Below are positions 8,416-17,379 of a stretch of 32,227 nucleotides of DNA, piece after piece. This DNA comes from Bacteroidota bacterium (lineage in GTDB: Bacteria > Bacteroidota > Bacteroidia > NS11-12g > UBA9320). The position numbers and the translations under genes were made by a program. Location: NCBI GenBank assembly GCA_947468275.1, contig CANIKO010000022.1, forward strand, positions 1-32,227, given 5' to 3'. Under the pieces are notes generated by a model. The model was given only the letters and a program-made list of their open reading frames with translations, was not told the origin of the DNA and did not search any database. Numbering within the stretch: the stretch's first letter is position 1; every line of letters begins with the position of its first letter.

Positions 8416-9069
8416 TCAGCTTAAGGTATAAAACTCTGTTTTTTCTGTTGTGTGGTTTCTTATTAGGCCGGTACTAATTAAATTTACTAGGATTTTAGAC
8501 GCTCGATATCTGCTTAAGTTTAACATTTTACTGTACTGCTTTAGAGTAATTTTCTCGTTTTGGGCTAAATACTCAAACAAGGCTTTTTCCTTTGATGAAT
8601 AATTGATTTGTGTGCCATGTGCCTGATTTTGCCTTCTTAAAACATCCACTACTATTTTGCTAGCCAGCAAACTTTTATCGGCGACACGAATATAAACCCA
8701 CCAGTTTCCCTCTTCATCTTTTGCATAATAGGGTTTGTCTTTACCTTCCAATACACGGCATTCCAAAATTAATTTCCCATCTATTTCCCACTCCTCTATT
8801 TCTATTTTTACTTCGGGTTTGCAAAAAAAAGAAGCTGCTAAATCCAGCATATATTTTTCATCTTCGGTTCGTATGCCGGCTACTGTTTTATTATCCCGGA
8901 TACCTACTAACAAAGTGCCGCCTTTATGATTGGCAAAGGCCGCCATGGTTTTAGCAATTTTTGAAGCACTGGAAATAGTTTGCTTAAAATCGAGAGTATC
9001 ATCCTCGCCTCTGATTAGCATTTTAAGAATGTGGGGCTGCATAGTATTTACCCTTCGGTTTGTGTGCAA
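8416..9069 (-). CDS. AlbA_2 (Schlafen-like) DNA-binding domain protein with C-terminal winged helix
   Basis: 217 residues. The N-terminal half is an AlbA_2 / divergent AAA_4 domain: LDFKQTISSASKIAKTMAAF then NHKGGTLLVGIRDNKTVAGI. The C-terminal roughly 65 residues look like a winged helix-turn-helix (ITLKQYSKMLNLSRYRASKI). Such proteins are presumed transcription regulators or nucleic-acid binding proteins. Two starts are possible: ATG at 9069, or ATG at 9042, the tenth codon, which lies after a purine-rich GAAGGG and gives a start (MQPHILKML) closer to relatives. It is divergent from the GldM-like gene, with about 107 bp between the reading frames. Confidence 0.82.
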   Translation of the reverse strand: MHTNRRVNTMQPHILKMLIRGEDDTLDFKQTISSASKIAKTMAAFANHKGGTLLVGIRDNKTVAGIRTEDEKYMLDLAASFFCKPEVKIEIEEWEIDGKLILECRVLEGKDKPYYAKDEEGNWWVYIRVADKSLLASKIVVDVLRRQNQAHGTQINYSSKEKALFEYLAQNEKITLKQYSKMLNLSRYRASKILVNLISTGLIRNHTTEKTEFYTLS

Positions 9070-9176
9070 GTTATACTATGTAAAACGTATGTTAATGGAA
9101 AATTGTTTACATGTTTTGCACGGAGGTATTTTTAATTCCGCCTATTATTTTGTAAACTTTGAAAAAATAAGATATA

Positions 9177-10178
9177 ATGAAAAAAATCATTCTTCTTTTC
9201 GCTCTTTTCTTTTGTTCGACAAGTTTTGCTCAAAAATTTTCTATAAAAAGCGACAATGGAAATGTTTTCTTTATAGACAAAAGCCATACTCTTAAAATAA
9301 AAGTGGAAGGCTATGATAGTTCCAAAGTTTTAGCCACCTCCTCTGCATTAGGAATACTGTCGGGTGAAGATGGCAGATATACAGTGAATCTTGACTTTGG
9401 ACACTTAGGCCAAAACAATGTGGGTGATAGTGTCAGAATCGATGTATTTGTTATTAAAGAAGATGGTAATTATATGATTGGGGGGGAAACGTTTTTTATA
9501 GCAAGAAAAAATGATTTTGGAATGGGCATTGACAAATATAGGTCAGGTGATTATCTAACCATTTCCGAATTTAATACCCTTGAAAAAATTGGGATAGCAA
9601 TGGACGATGCTTGGACAGAAAAAGTAGGAAATGGGTATAAGGTTGTACGGTATGAATGCATTGTGGTTCCCGAAAATGGAAATGCCGAAGGCCTTACCGG
9701 CACTAATGAAAACCTGTCAAACCAACTTAGGAAAATTGTTGATAGAGTAGGTGTAGGTTGTAAAATAATTTTTGATGATATTGTGTTAAAAAATGCCACT
9801 GATGATTCCAAAAAAGGTAGCAGAATATTCCTTAACCTAACTGAAAAAAGAGGAACCTATTTATATCCATTTGCAGAAAAAGAATCCTACACCATTGATG
9901 AATTGATGGATATTGAAAACCTTACAGCCCAAGTTGGACCTGATTCTCCGCTTGGAGGAACTGTTTACCAAATTATCAGCTATGAAGTATTATTGGTACC
10001 CAAAGTTGGACTTACTGGGGCTTTTATGGTAACTAACAATAAATTCTCAGAAGGATTAAAAAAGAACATTAAAGAAAATATGAAACCTGGTGACAAAATC
10101 CTGATGGACAATATTAGATATATAAGACCTGATGGAACCTATGGTAACTGCTCTCCGGTAGCGATATTTATAAAATAA
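9177..10178 (+). CDS. Exported protein with GldM C-terminal-like repeats
   Basis: 333 residues with a signal peptide (MKKIILLFALFFCSTSFAQ). The body resembles the periplasmic C-terminal part of the gliding/T9SS protein GldM: an Ig-like start (LKIKVEGYDSSKV, SGEDGRYTV), then two similar modules of about 105 residues. Each module ends in a block like GCKIIFDDIVLKN and GDKILMDNIRYIRPDGTYG, and the protein closes with CSPVAIFIK. True GldM is over 500 residues with an N-terminal membrane helix and sits in an operon with gldK, gldL and gldN. None of these is present here, so this is a stand-alone relative, probably periplasmic or surface exposed. The family call is by motif resemblance only. Confidence 0.6.
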   Translation: MKKIILLFALFFCSTSFAQKFSIKSDNGNVFFIDKSHTLKIKVEGYDSSKVLATSSALGILSGEDGRYTVNLDFGHLGQNNVGDSVRIDVFVIKEDGNYMIGGETFFIARKNDFGMGIDKYRSGDYLTISEFNTLEKIGIAMDDAWTEKVGNGYKVVRYECIVVPENGNAEGLTGTNENLSNQLRKIVDRVGVGCKIIFDDIVLKNATDDSKKGSRIFLNLTEKRGTYLYPFAEKESYTIDELMDIENLTAQVGPDSPLGGTVYQIISYEVLLVPKVGLTGAFMVTNNKFSEGLKKNIKENMKPGDKILMDNIRYIRPDGTYGNCSPVAIFIK

Positions 10179-10180
10179 AT

Positions 10181-11416
10181 CTATTCCTTCTCTTGCTTAT
10201 AAATTAATAAACTCATGGTTTCGGTCTTAAAAATTTCAGCCGCCATGGTTTGTATTTGACTGGCTTGAATGGAATCTACCTCGGCCAAAACTTTTTCTAA
10301 AGGTTCTACCTCGCCAAAATCAAGATAACTCCTTCCCATCATCAGCATTAATCCCTGATTGCTTTCTTCCGACATAATCAATTGGCCTTTGAATTGTGTT
10401 TTATAAAGTTCCAATTGCTTAGCCGAAAACGGTTTTGACGCAAATTTCAGCAGCTCCTGCTTTACAATTTTTAATGATTTTTTAAGGTTTTCCTCATCCG
10501 CTGTCCATTGAATATAAAATAAACCGGCATCAGAATAATAATTGTACGAAGCATCTACGCCATAGGTCAATCCGTTTTTTTCGCGCAACGAAATATTTAA
10601 AATAGAATTCAACGCCGGACCTCCTAAAATATTGGCCAACAACAAACCTGTCATCCTTTGTTTATCATACATATTGGCCGCCAAATTGCCGTAAACCACA
10701 TGACATTGGTGATGTTGAGTGGCTTTTTCAATGGTAAAAGGAGTATAAGAATGTGGTGCTTTTCTAACTACTTCCTCCTTGTTTAATTGTGTTGTATCAA
10801 ATGCATTTACACACCAATTTTTTATTTTATAAAGACTTAATGGACCGGAATATGAAATGACCATGTGTCCTTGATTGTGAAGTTTATTTACAAAACGGAT
10901 TAAATCGCTCCGCGAATAACTTAATACTTGTTTTTTTAACCCAAGAATATTGGCTCCCAAAGCATGATTAGTAAATACTCGTTCATAAAATTCGTCTACT
11001 ATCATTTCTTCCGGGCTGTCGGCATACATATCTATTTCATCAGCAATCACCTTTTTTTCCTTTTCAAGTTCAGCTTCCGGAAACACAGAATGCAAAGAAA
11101 TATCAGCTAAAAGATCTATCGCAAGTTTTGTATGGTCGCTAATTAATGAGGCATATAAACAGGTTTTTTCTTTAGTTGTATAGGCGTTCATTTCACCACC
11201 TACCATTTCAATACTGTTTAAAATCAGTCGCCAGTTTCGTTTTTCGGTACCTTTAAAAAGCATGTGCTCCAACAAATGAGCTAGCCCAACTTCCTGGTCG
11301 TTTTCATCACGACTTCCGGTATTAAACGTTACACCAAAATGCGACAAGCGGGTAGAAAGCACCTGTTTGTAGATTAGTTTTATTCCGTTGTTTAGGTCTT
11401 CTGTTATGAAACTCAC
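10181..11416 (-). CDS. M16-family zinc metallopeptidase (processing-peptidase-like)
   Basis: 411 residues. The inverted zinc motif HxxEH is HLLEH (His47, Glu50, His51). The distal ligand lies in VIADEIDMYADSPEE (probably Glu127), and the R/Y region LTYGVDASYNYYSDAGLF is conserved in the C-terminal half. All catalytic residues are present, so it should be active, unlike the inactive partner subunits of some M16 pairs. There is no signal peptide, so it is probably cytoplasmic. The start is GTG at 11416; an in-frame TAG lies just upstream. The stop is two bases from the stop of the convergent GldM-like gene. Confidence 0.92.
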   Translation of the reverse strand: MSFITEDLNNGIKLIYKQVLSTRLSHFGVTFNTGSRDENDQEVGLAHLLEHMLFKGTEKRNWRLILNSIEMVGGEMNAYTTKEKTCLYASLISDHTKLAIDLLADISLHSVFPEAELEKEKKVIADEIDMYADSPEEMIVDEFYERVFTNHALGANILGLKKQVLSYSRSDLIRFVNKLHNQGHMVISYSGPLSLYKIKNWCVNAFDTTQLNKEEVVRKAPHSYTPFTIEKATQHHQCHVVYGNLAANMYDKQRMTGLLLANILGGPALNSILNISLREKNGLTYGVDASYNYYSDAGLFYIQWTADEENLKKSLKIVKQELLKFASKPFSAKQLELYKTQFKGQLIMSEESNQGLMLMMGRSYLDFGEVEPLEKVLAEVDSIQASQIQTMAAEIFKTETMSLLIYKQEKE

Positions 11417-11483
11417 TATTATTTTCTATACTTTATTTACACACCCCATGAGGGCAATTGCTTCGACAGAAATTTCTCACAGT

Positions 11484-12431
11484 TTAGAGTTTTTTTGTTT
11501 CTAATTCTTTTAAAGCAATATTATACTCCTCAACTATTTCTTTGATTATTTCAGCAGCAGGTTTTATATTTTTAAGGTATCCGCTTATTTGTCCTATCTC
11601 TAATTCTCCTTCTTCCAAATCTCCTTCAAACATTCCTTTTTTTGCTCTTCCTCTTCCAAGTAGTGCTATAAGCTCTTCTTTGGAAACACAATCCATTTCA
11701 GCTTGCTTTACGGCATCATAAAATTTGTTTTTTAATAATCGCACCGGCGTTAATTGTTTTAAGGATAATTCCGTGCTTCCATCAGTAGATTGCAAAACCG
11801 CATCTTTAAAATTTTGATGTGCGGAAGATTCTTCACTCAATACAAATCGGCTTCCCATTTGAACTCCTTCAGCTCCAAGAGCCATCGCCGCCAACATCGT
11901 TCGTCCTGTTCCAATTCCCCCGGCAGCTATTACAGGAATTTTTACAGCATTCACAATTTGAGGGATTAAACAAATAGTTGTGGTTTCTTCCCGTCCATTG
12001 TGTCCTCCGGCTTCAAAACCTTCAGCTACTATGGCATCGGCTCCACAAGCCTCTGCTTTTTTAGCAAATTTTTCGTTGGCAATAACATGAACAACAGTTA
12101 TTCCATTATCTTTTAATAATTGCGTATAAGTAGCTGGATTTCCAGCTGAAGTAAACGCAATTTTAACCCCTTCGTTTATTAGAGTTTGAATGTGTTTTTC
12201 AATATCTGGGTATAATAAAGGAAGATTTATTGCGAAAGGTTTATCTGTTGCTGCTTTGCATTTTTTAACGTGTTCCAATAATATTTCAGGATACATACTA
12301 CCTGCACCAATAATTCCCAAACCTCCAGCATTACTAACTGCTGAAGCCAATTCCCAACCGCTGCACCAAATCATACCGGCCTGAATTATAGGATATTTGA
12401 TTTTAAATAGTTCAGTTATACGATTTTGCAT
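11484..12431 (-). CDS. Nitronate monooxygenase / FabK-like FMN-dependent oxidoreductase
   Basis: 315 residues with a TIM-barrel flavoprotein signature. It opens ITELFKIKYPIIQAGMIWCSG; then NAGGLGIIGAG, the phosphate-binding and active-site segment EGFEAGGHNGREET, and the FMN-phosphate loop IAAGGIGTGRTMLAAMALGAEGVQMG. Nitronate monooxygenases oxidise alkyl nitronates such as propionate 3-nitronate; the related FabK reduces enoyl-ACP. The two are hard to separate by eye. There is no neighbouring fab gene, so the nitronate monooxygenase label is preferred. It lies 54 bases downstream of gcvT on the same strand. Confidence 0.85.
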   Translation of the reverse strand: MQNRITELFKIKYPIIQAGMIWCSGWELASAVSNAGGLGIIGAGSMYPEILLEHVKKCKAATDKPFAINLPLLYPDIEKHIQTLINEGVKIAFTSAGNPATYTQLLKDNGITVVHVIANEKFAKKAEACGADAIVAEGFEAGGHNGREETTTICLIPQIVNAVKIPVIAAGGIGTGRTMLAAMALGAEGVQMGSRFVLSEESSAHQNFKDAVLQSTDGSTELSLKQLTPVRLLKNKFYDAVKQAEMDCVSKEELIALLGRGRAKKGMFEGDLEEGELEIGQISGYLKNIKPAAEIIKEIVEEYNIALKELETKKL

Positions 12432-12485
12432 GATATTTAGTTTAACCCTGTCCAGCCTAGTAGGCTATTCAAGGTTGTATGCATT

Positions 12486-13580
12486 CTACAAAAATGGCGT
12501 TTTCACCACTTCGGCTTTCAATTCTTTGCCACGTATTTCAATAAATATTTCAGAACCTGGTTTTGAATGTTCGCTTTTTACATAACCCATGCCTATTGGT
12601 TTATTTAATGTAGGGCTTTGGGTTCCGCTAGTTACTTCACCTATTTCATTGCCTTTGCCGTCAGTAATTTTGTAATATTGACGAGGAATTCCTCTTTCGA
12701 TTAGATCAAAACCAACCAATTTTTTTGTAGGCTTATTATCCTTTATGGCTTTGTGATATGCTGAATTAGTAAACTCCTTTTCAAATTTTGTAATCCAACC
12801 CAAACCTGCTTCTATGGGTGAAGTTTCATCATTAATATCATGACCATAAAGACAAAATCCTTTTTCTAATCTCAAGGTATCTCTGGCGCCTAAACCGCAA
12901 GGAATAATTCCAAACTCTTGTCCTGCTTCTAATATGGCATTCCAAAAATGCTCGGCATCCTCGTTCGTCATATAAATTTCAAATCCTCCTGCCCCAGTAT
13001 AACCAGTATTCGAAATAATAATATCATCCTTACCTGCCATCTTACCAATTTTAAAGGTATAATATTCCATTTCTGAAAGGTTAACATCAGTTAGTTTTTG
13101 TAAAACTTTTATAGCATTTGGTCCTTGAACTGCCAACAAACTCATTCCGTCGCTCATGTTTAGCATTTCCACTCCGGCTGTATTGTGTTTGCTAATCCAA
13201 TTCCAGTCTTTATCAATATTTCCTGCATTTACCACCAAATAATATTCGTTTTCGGTGTGACGATAAACCAAAAGGTCATCTACTATCCCACCGGTATCAT
13301 TTGGCAAACAACTGTATTGTACTTTGCCATCAGTAAGTTTTGAAACATCATTACTAGTAACACGTTGCAATAGCTCCAACACCTTTGGGCCTCTTAATCT
13401 AAACTCACCCATATGCGACACGTCGAACATGCCTACATTATTACGAATGGCATGGTGTTCGGGCATTAAGCCACTATATTGAACAGGCATATTAAAACCT
13501 GCAAATGGCACCATTTTTCCACCTGCAGCTATATGTACATCGTTTAAGGGAACTAATTTTAATGTTTGAGATTCTGACAT
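12486..13580 (-). CDS. gcvT: Aminomethyltransferase, glycine cleavage system T protein
   Basis: 364 residues, full length for GcvT. Conserved blocks are [25 protein letters not shown], the catalytic [14 protein letters not shown] with Asp101, and [11 protein letters not shown]. The C-terminal [15 protein letters not shown] is also present. It transfers the methylene group from the aminomethyl-lipoyl H protein to tetrahydrofolate, releasing ammonia. The other cleavage genes (gcvH, gcvP) are not in the window, which is usual in this phylum. A TATCTTCG element lies about 17 bases upstream. Everything from 13581 to the carB gene at 14540 is non-core DNA. Confidence 0.97.
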   Translation of the reverse strand: MSESQTLKLVPLNDVHIAAGGKMVPFAGFNMPVQYSGLMPEHHAIRNNVGMFDVSHMGEFRLRGPKVLELLQRVTSNDVSKLTDGKVQYSCLPNDTGGIVDDLLVYRHTENEYYLVVNAGNIDKDWNWISKHNTAGVEMLNMSDGMSLLAVQGPNAIKVLQKLTDVNLSEMEYYTFKIGKMAGKDDIIISNTGYTGAGGFEIYMTNEDAEHFWNAILEAGQEFGIIPCGLGARDTLRLEKGFCLYGHDINDETSPIEAGLGWITKFEKEFTNSAYHKAIKDNKPTKKLVGFDLIERGIPRQYYKITDGKGNEIGEVTSGTQSPTLNKPIGMGYVKSEHSKPGSEIFIEIRGKELKAEVVKTPFL

Positions 13581-13596
13581 AATTATAAATTTTGGG

Positions 13597-13604
13597 CGAA
13601 GATA
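13597..13604 (-). promoter_or_regulatory. Possible -7 element of gcvT
   Basis: Reads TATCTTCG on the minus strand, one base from TAnnTTTG, 16 bases upstream of the gcvT ATG. No matching -33 box was found. Confidence 0.3.
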
Positions 13605-13722
13605 ATATTTTGCTTTAAGCTTTTTAGAAATACAGATTTATATGTTCTTATAAAGAGTGGCTTTGTGTTTCAATAAATTAATTATCTACCTTAATTCGTG
13701 TCCCACGAACCAAAAATCTCAA

Positions 13723-13874
13723 TCTACCTACTCAAATACATACTCTTCATGCTATACAATTCCCTGAACAATGGGTCTTTTATATCCTTCACAAACAAAA
13801 TAGCCTCCCCGGTTGATTTCATTTCAGGGCCTAATTCTTTGTTTACTCCCGGAAATTTATTGAAAGAGAAAACG
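13723..13874 (-). pseudogene. Duplicated 3' end of carB (remnant)
   Basis: This 152-bp stretch aligns without gaps to the 3' end of carB (14539-14690), with only four mismatches. It encodes the last 49 residues of CarB plus the TAG stop. The four differences lie in three neighbouring codons (Glu, Leu, Tyr) and are all silent. There is no upstream carB sequence and no start codon, so it is not a gene. On its carB-proximal side it abuts the stop of the broken toxin gene with two bases between. It and the intact carB end form direct repeats around the toxin-antitoxin cassette. Confidence 0.92.
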
Positions 13875-13876
13875 CA

Positions 13877-14184
13877 TTATTTTTCATGCAGCGTTTTGGG
13901 TTGGTTTTTTCTATTATCCCTTACGCTAATCAGCTTTATCGTATCATCGCTAAATGTATAATATAGAGAGGTTAATTTGGCAATAACGCATCGACGAACA
14001 GATTTTGATTTTAAAGATAAACGGAAAGTCTCGGGATTTGATTGAATTATTTCAAGGTGTTTATCAAATTTTTGTGCAAACTTTTAACATCCTTTTGCGG
14101 AAAATTATTTTCCAAATAGCTAAAAATTTCTTTCAGTCCTTCTAATGCTTCTTCCGCCCAAATTAATTTATAGGTATTTTTCAT
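13877..14184 (-). pseudogene. RelE/ParE-family toxin gene, frameshifted
   Basis: The ATG at 14184 begins MKNTYKLIWAEEALEGLKEI, typical of Bacteroidota RelE/ParE toxins. After 45 residues the frame hits TAA at 14047-14049. Moving one base into the next frame restores a typical C-terminal half (IIQSNPETFRLSL, SVRRCVIAKLTSLYY, DDTIKLISVRDNRKNP-like) ending at a TAA at 13877-13879. The whole spans 308 bases, one short of a 102-residue gene, so a single-base deletion near 14050 is the simplest explanation. The toxin is therefore probably inactive, unless frameshifting or a sequencing error applies. Its start overlaps the antitoxin's end by 17 bases. Confidence 0.82.
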
Positions 14185-14401
14185 AAATACCTTTTGCTGT
14201 TTCATGCGAATGAACCCGCCCTTCTTCAATGTCCTTCAAACCCCTTTGGATGGATTCTTTATCTTCCGATGAAATCTCGTCCCACCAATCAGGTGTTTTG
14301 CTATATTCATCATGAATTTTTCTTAATTTTTCAATAATGGAAGAATCATTAATTGTTGCAATCCATTCAATTAACCCGAGTTTTTCAGATTGTATATTCA
14401 T
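14168..14401 (-). CDS. Type II toxin-antitoxin system antitoxin
   Basis: 77 residues, intact. The N-terminal half (LIEWIATINDSSIIEKLRKI) is a helical dimerisation/DNA-binding-like segment. The C-terminal half (DWWDEISSEDKESIQRG, then HSETAKGIYEKYL-like) is the usual acidic toxin-wrapping tail of the small antitoxins paired with RelE/ParE toxins in Bacteroidota. The pair is transcribed antitoxin first, with a 17-base overlap, which is classic for translational coupling. With the toxin frameshifted, this is probably an orphan antitoxin. It has a convincing promoter at 14417-14447. Family assignment is from pattern and context. Confidence 0.8.
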   Translation of the reverse strand: MNIQSEKLGLIEWIATINDSSIIEKLRKIHDEYSKTPDWWDEISSEDKESIQRGLKDIEEGRVHSHETAKGIYEKYL

Positions 14402-14416
14402 GTTAAATCCTTTTCA

Positions 14417-14447
14417 CAAAAATAATGAATTTGCATAGCCTAACAAA
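14417..14447 (-). promoter_or_regulatory. Promoter of the antitoxin-toxin pair
   Basis: Minus strand: TTTG (complement of 14444-14447), a 19-base spacer, then TATTTTTG (complement of 14417-14424), an exact TAnnTTTG. The antitoxin ATG follows 15 bases later. It lies within the inserted segment, so the cassette brings its own promoter. Confidence 0.65.
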
Positions 14448-14539
14448 TCACTCAACAACCAAGCCTCACGATGATACCATACTGCAAAATGTTTATATAG
14501 AGATGCAGCAAAAAAACACCTTTTTATCGAATCGGTCTT

Positions 14540-17356
14540 CTACCTACTCAAATACATACTCTTCATGCTGTAAAGCTCCCTGAACAATGGGTCTTTTATA
14601 TCCTTCACAAACAAAATAGCCTCCCCGGTTGATTTCATTTCAGGGCCTAATTCTTTGTTTACTCCCGGAAATTTATTGAAAGAGAAAACGGGTTGTTTTA
14701 TGGCAAATCCTTCCTGATGCGGAGTGATAGTAAAATCTTTTAATTTATTTACTCCTAACATTACTTTGGTGGCAATGTTTATATAAGGAACTTTATAGGC
14801 TTTGCAAATAAATGGAACCGTTCGCGATGCACGGGGGTTGGCTTCTATCACATATACCTTTTCGTTTTTCACTGCAAACTGTATGTTTAATAATCCTTTT
14901 ACATTTAAGGCAAAACAGATTTTGCGTGAATATTCCTCCATCAGTTTCATTACATTTTCCGATAAACTGAAAGGAGGTAAAACGGCACTTGAGTCACCGC
15001 TATGAATACCAGCTGGCTCAATATGTTCCATCATACCAATAATGTGAACGTCGTCTCCATCGCAAATACTGTCACTTTCGGTTTCTTCAGCCCGGTCAAG
15101 AAAATGGTCAATCAACACGCGGTTGCCCGGCATATCGCCTAACAGTTTTATAACCGCCTGTTCTAGTTCTTCATCATTGATTACAATTTTCATTCCTTGT
15201 CCACCTAACACATAAGAAGGACGAACCAACACAGGATAACCCACCTGATGAGCTACAACTATAGCTTCATCGGCATTTTCGGCCACGCCATAAAGCGGGT
15301 ATGGGATGTCCAATTCTTTTAATAAATCGGAAAAACGGCCCCGGTCTTCGGCCACATCCATATCGTTAAATGTGGTTCCTATTATTTTAACGCCACTGGC
15401 TTCTAATCTTTCAGCTAATTTAAGAGCAGTTTGTCCACCCAACTGAACAATCACCCCAACTGGTTTTTCAAGTTCTATAAGTTCAATTAAATGTTCCCAA
15501 TAAACGGGTTCAAAATAGAGTTTATCGGCAATATCAAAATCGGTACTTACAGTTTCAGGATTACAGTTTACCATAATGGCTTCAAATCCTGCTTCTTTAG
15601 CAGCCATAATTCCATGCACACAACTGTAATCAAACTCTATCCCTTGTCCTATGCGGTTAGGTCCACTTCCCAAAACTATTATTTTTGGTTTATCGCTAAC
15701 AATACTTTCGTTTTCCCCATCAAAGGTGCTATAAAAATAATTGGTTTTTGATTCAAACTCAGCCGAGCAAGTGTCTACCATTTTATAAACACGGTTTATT
15801 CCAAACTCTTTGCGCTTGGCGTATACCTCATCATCGGTGCAATTGCGCATGGCATAGGCAATTTGAAAGTCGCTGAATCCTTTTTCTTTGGCTAATCTTA
15901 AAACCGCAGGGTCTATATTATTGATGGAATATTTGGTTAAGATTTTTTCCATCTTTACCAATTCATTTATTTGTTCCAAAAACCAACGATCAATACGGGT
16001 TATTTTTTGAATGGAAGTTAATGGTACACCTAAAGAAATGGCATCTTTAATATGCCAAAGCCTATCCCAACTTGGTTTTTCAAGGCTTTCTAAAATAGGA
16101 TCCAGTTTATGCAAATCCAATCCATCGCAGCCCAAGCCGCGGCGGTTGGTTTCCAAACTCTGACAGGCTTTTTGCAAAGCTTCCTGAAAGCTTCGGCCAA
16201 TGGCCATTACTTCCCCCACTGATTTCATTTGAAGCCCCAACTGTTTATCGGCACCTTTAAATTTATCAAAGTTCCAACGAGGAATTTTTACAATGGTGTA
16301 ATCAATAGCTGGTTCAAAAAACGCAGAGGTGGTTTTAGTTACCGGATTTTTCAATTCGTCCAAATAATAACCAATGGCTAATTTTGAAGCTATTTTAGCA
16401 ATTGGATACCCCGTAGCTTTTGAAGCTAAAGCTGAAGAACGGCTTACACGGGGATTAATTTCTATCGCAATTAAGTCATCGTTTTCAGGATTTATGGCAA
16501 ATTGCACATTGCAACCACCTGCAAATGTTCCAATATTTCGCATCATTAAAAAGGCGGCATCCCTCATTTTTTGATAAGCGACATCACTCAAAGTCATGGC
16601 AGGGGCCACGGTAATGCTATCGCCTGTATGAATTCCCATCGGATCAAAATTTTCAATCGTACAGATTACAGCTATATCGTCTTTGCCATCGCGCAGCAAT
16701 TCCAACTCAAATTCTTTCCAGCCCAAAACGGCTTTTTCCACCAACACCTCATGAATAGGTGAGGCTTCTAACCCGGCTTTAAGGGCAGTATCCAGTTCAG
16801 ATTTGTTCCAAACAAAGCCTCCGCCATATCCTCCTAAAGTGAATGAGGGGCGAATAACTAAAGGATATCCAATATCTTGGGCAAATTCTTTTCCTTCTAA
16901 AAAGGAGTTCGCCACTTTACTTGGGGCCACGGGAATACCTAAATTCACCATCAACTTTCTGAAAAGTTCACGGTTTTCGCAAGTATCAATAGCGGCAATA
17001 TCTACCCCAATAATTCTCACATTGTATTTTTCCCATATACCAAGCTGATCGGCATCCATACATAAATTAAGTGCAGTTTGCCCGCCCATAGTTGGCAACA
17101 CTGCATCAATATGGCGTTCTTCTAATATTTTTATAAGACTATCCGTAGTTAATGGCCATAAATAAATATGGTCGGCCATTACAGGGTCAGTCATAATGGT
17201 AGCCGGGTTGCTGTTAATTAAGGAAACTTCAATGCCTTCTTCCCTTAAACTTCGGGCGGCTTGGCTTCCTGAGTAATCAAATTCGCAGGCTTGTCCGATA
17301 ATAATAGGTCCGCTTCCGATTATTAAAACTGATTTTATTGAGAGGTCTCTAGGCAT
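14540..17356 (-). CDS. carB: Carbamoyl-phosphate synthase large subunit (short form)
   Basis: 938 residues. Two homologous ATP-grasp halves are visible: residues 1 to about 400 (VLIIGSGPIIIGQACEFDYSG, RPSFTLGGYGGG) and about 554 to 938 (VLGSGPNRIGQGIEFDYS, RPSYVLGGQGM), joined by the oligomerisation region. It makes carbamoyl phosphate from bicarbonate, two ATP and ammonia supplied by CarA, for arginine and pyrimidine synthesis. E. coli CarB has about 1073 residues; the missing part is the C-terminal MGS-like allosteric domain. I recall this short form as usual in Bacteroidota. The last 49 residues are duplicated at 13723-13874. carA is not in the window. Confidence 0.96.
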   Translation of the reverse strand: MPRDLSIKSVLIIGSGPIIIGQACEFDYSGSQAARSLREEGIEVSLINSNPATIMTDPVMADHIYLWPLTTDSLIKILEERHIDAVLPTMGGQTALNLCMDADQLGIWEKYNVRIIGVDIAAIDTCENRELFRKLMVNLGIPVAPSKVANSFLEGKEFAQDIGYPLVIRPSFTLGGYGGGFVWNKSELDTALKAGLEASPIHEVLVEKAVLGWKEFELELLRDGKDDIAVICTIENFDPMGIHTGDSITVAPAMTLSDVAYQKMRDAAFLMMRNIGTFAGGCNVQFAINPENDDLIAIEINPRVSRSSALASKATGYPIAKIASKLAIGYYLDELKNPVTKTTSAFFEPAIDYTIVKIPRWNFDKFKGADKQLGLQMKSVGEVMAIGRSFQEALQKACQSLETNRRGLGCDGLDLHKLDPILESLEKPSWDRLWHIKDAISLGVPLTSIQKITRIDRWFLEQINELVKMEKILTKYSINNIDPAVLRLAKEKGFSDFQIAYAMRNCTDDEVYAKRKEFGINRVYKMVDTCSAEFESKTNYFYSTFDGENESIVSDKPKIIVLGSGPNRIGQGIEFDYSCVHGIMAAKEAGFEAIMVNCNPETVSTDFDIADKLYFEPVYWEHLIELIELEKPVGVIVQLGGQTALKLAERLEASGVKIIGTTFNDMDVAEDRGRFSDLLKELDIPYPLYGVAENADEAIVVAHQVGYPVLVRPSYVLGGQGMKIVINDEELEQAVIKLLGDMPGNRVLIDHFLDRAEETESDSICDGDDVHIIGMMEHIEPAGIHSGDSSAVLPPFSLSENVMKLMEEYSRKICFALNVKGLLNIQFAVKNEKVYVIEANPRASRTVPFICKAYKVPYINIATKVMLGVNKLKDFTITPHQEGFAIKQPVFSFNKFPGVNKELGPEMKSTGEAILFVKDIKDPLFRELYSMKSMYLSR

Positions 17357-17379
17357 GGATTAAAAATTGTGCAAAACAA

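Larger units (their letters stand above)
13723..14690. repeat. 152-bp direct repeat pair bracketing a toxin-antitoxin cassette
   Basis: Left copy 13723-13874, right copy 14539-14690, offset exactly 816 bases, 148 of 152 identical. The right copy is the functional end of carB. The 664 bases between hold the toxin-antitoxin pair, its promoter and about 90 bases in which I recognise nothing. This geometry resembles insertions at the 3' end of a conserved gene, where the incoming DNA carries a replacement gene end. Confidence 0.85.

Noticed and set aside
8930-9295. Plus-strand 121-residue frame
   Set aside because: Overlaps the AlbA_2 gene in antisense and the signal peptide of the GldM-like gene; no protein-like composition.
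13698-13961. Plus-strand 87-residue reading frame
   Set aside because: It is antisense to the duplicated carB end and the broken toxin; no family resemblance or start signal.
14448-14538. Possible attachment or integrase remnant between carB and the antitoxin promoter
   Set aside because: I found no repeat, tRNA-like or coding signal in these roughly 90 bases.
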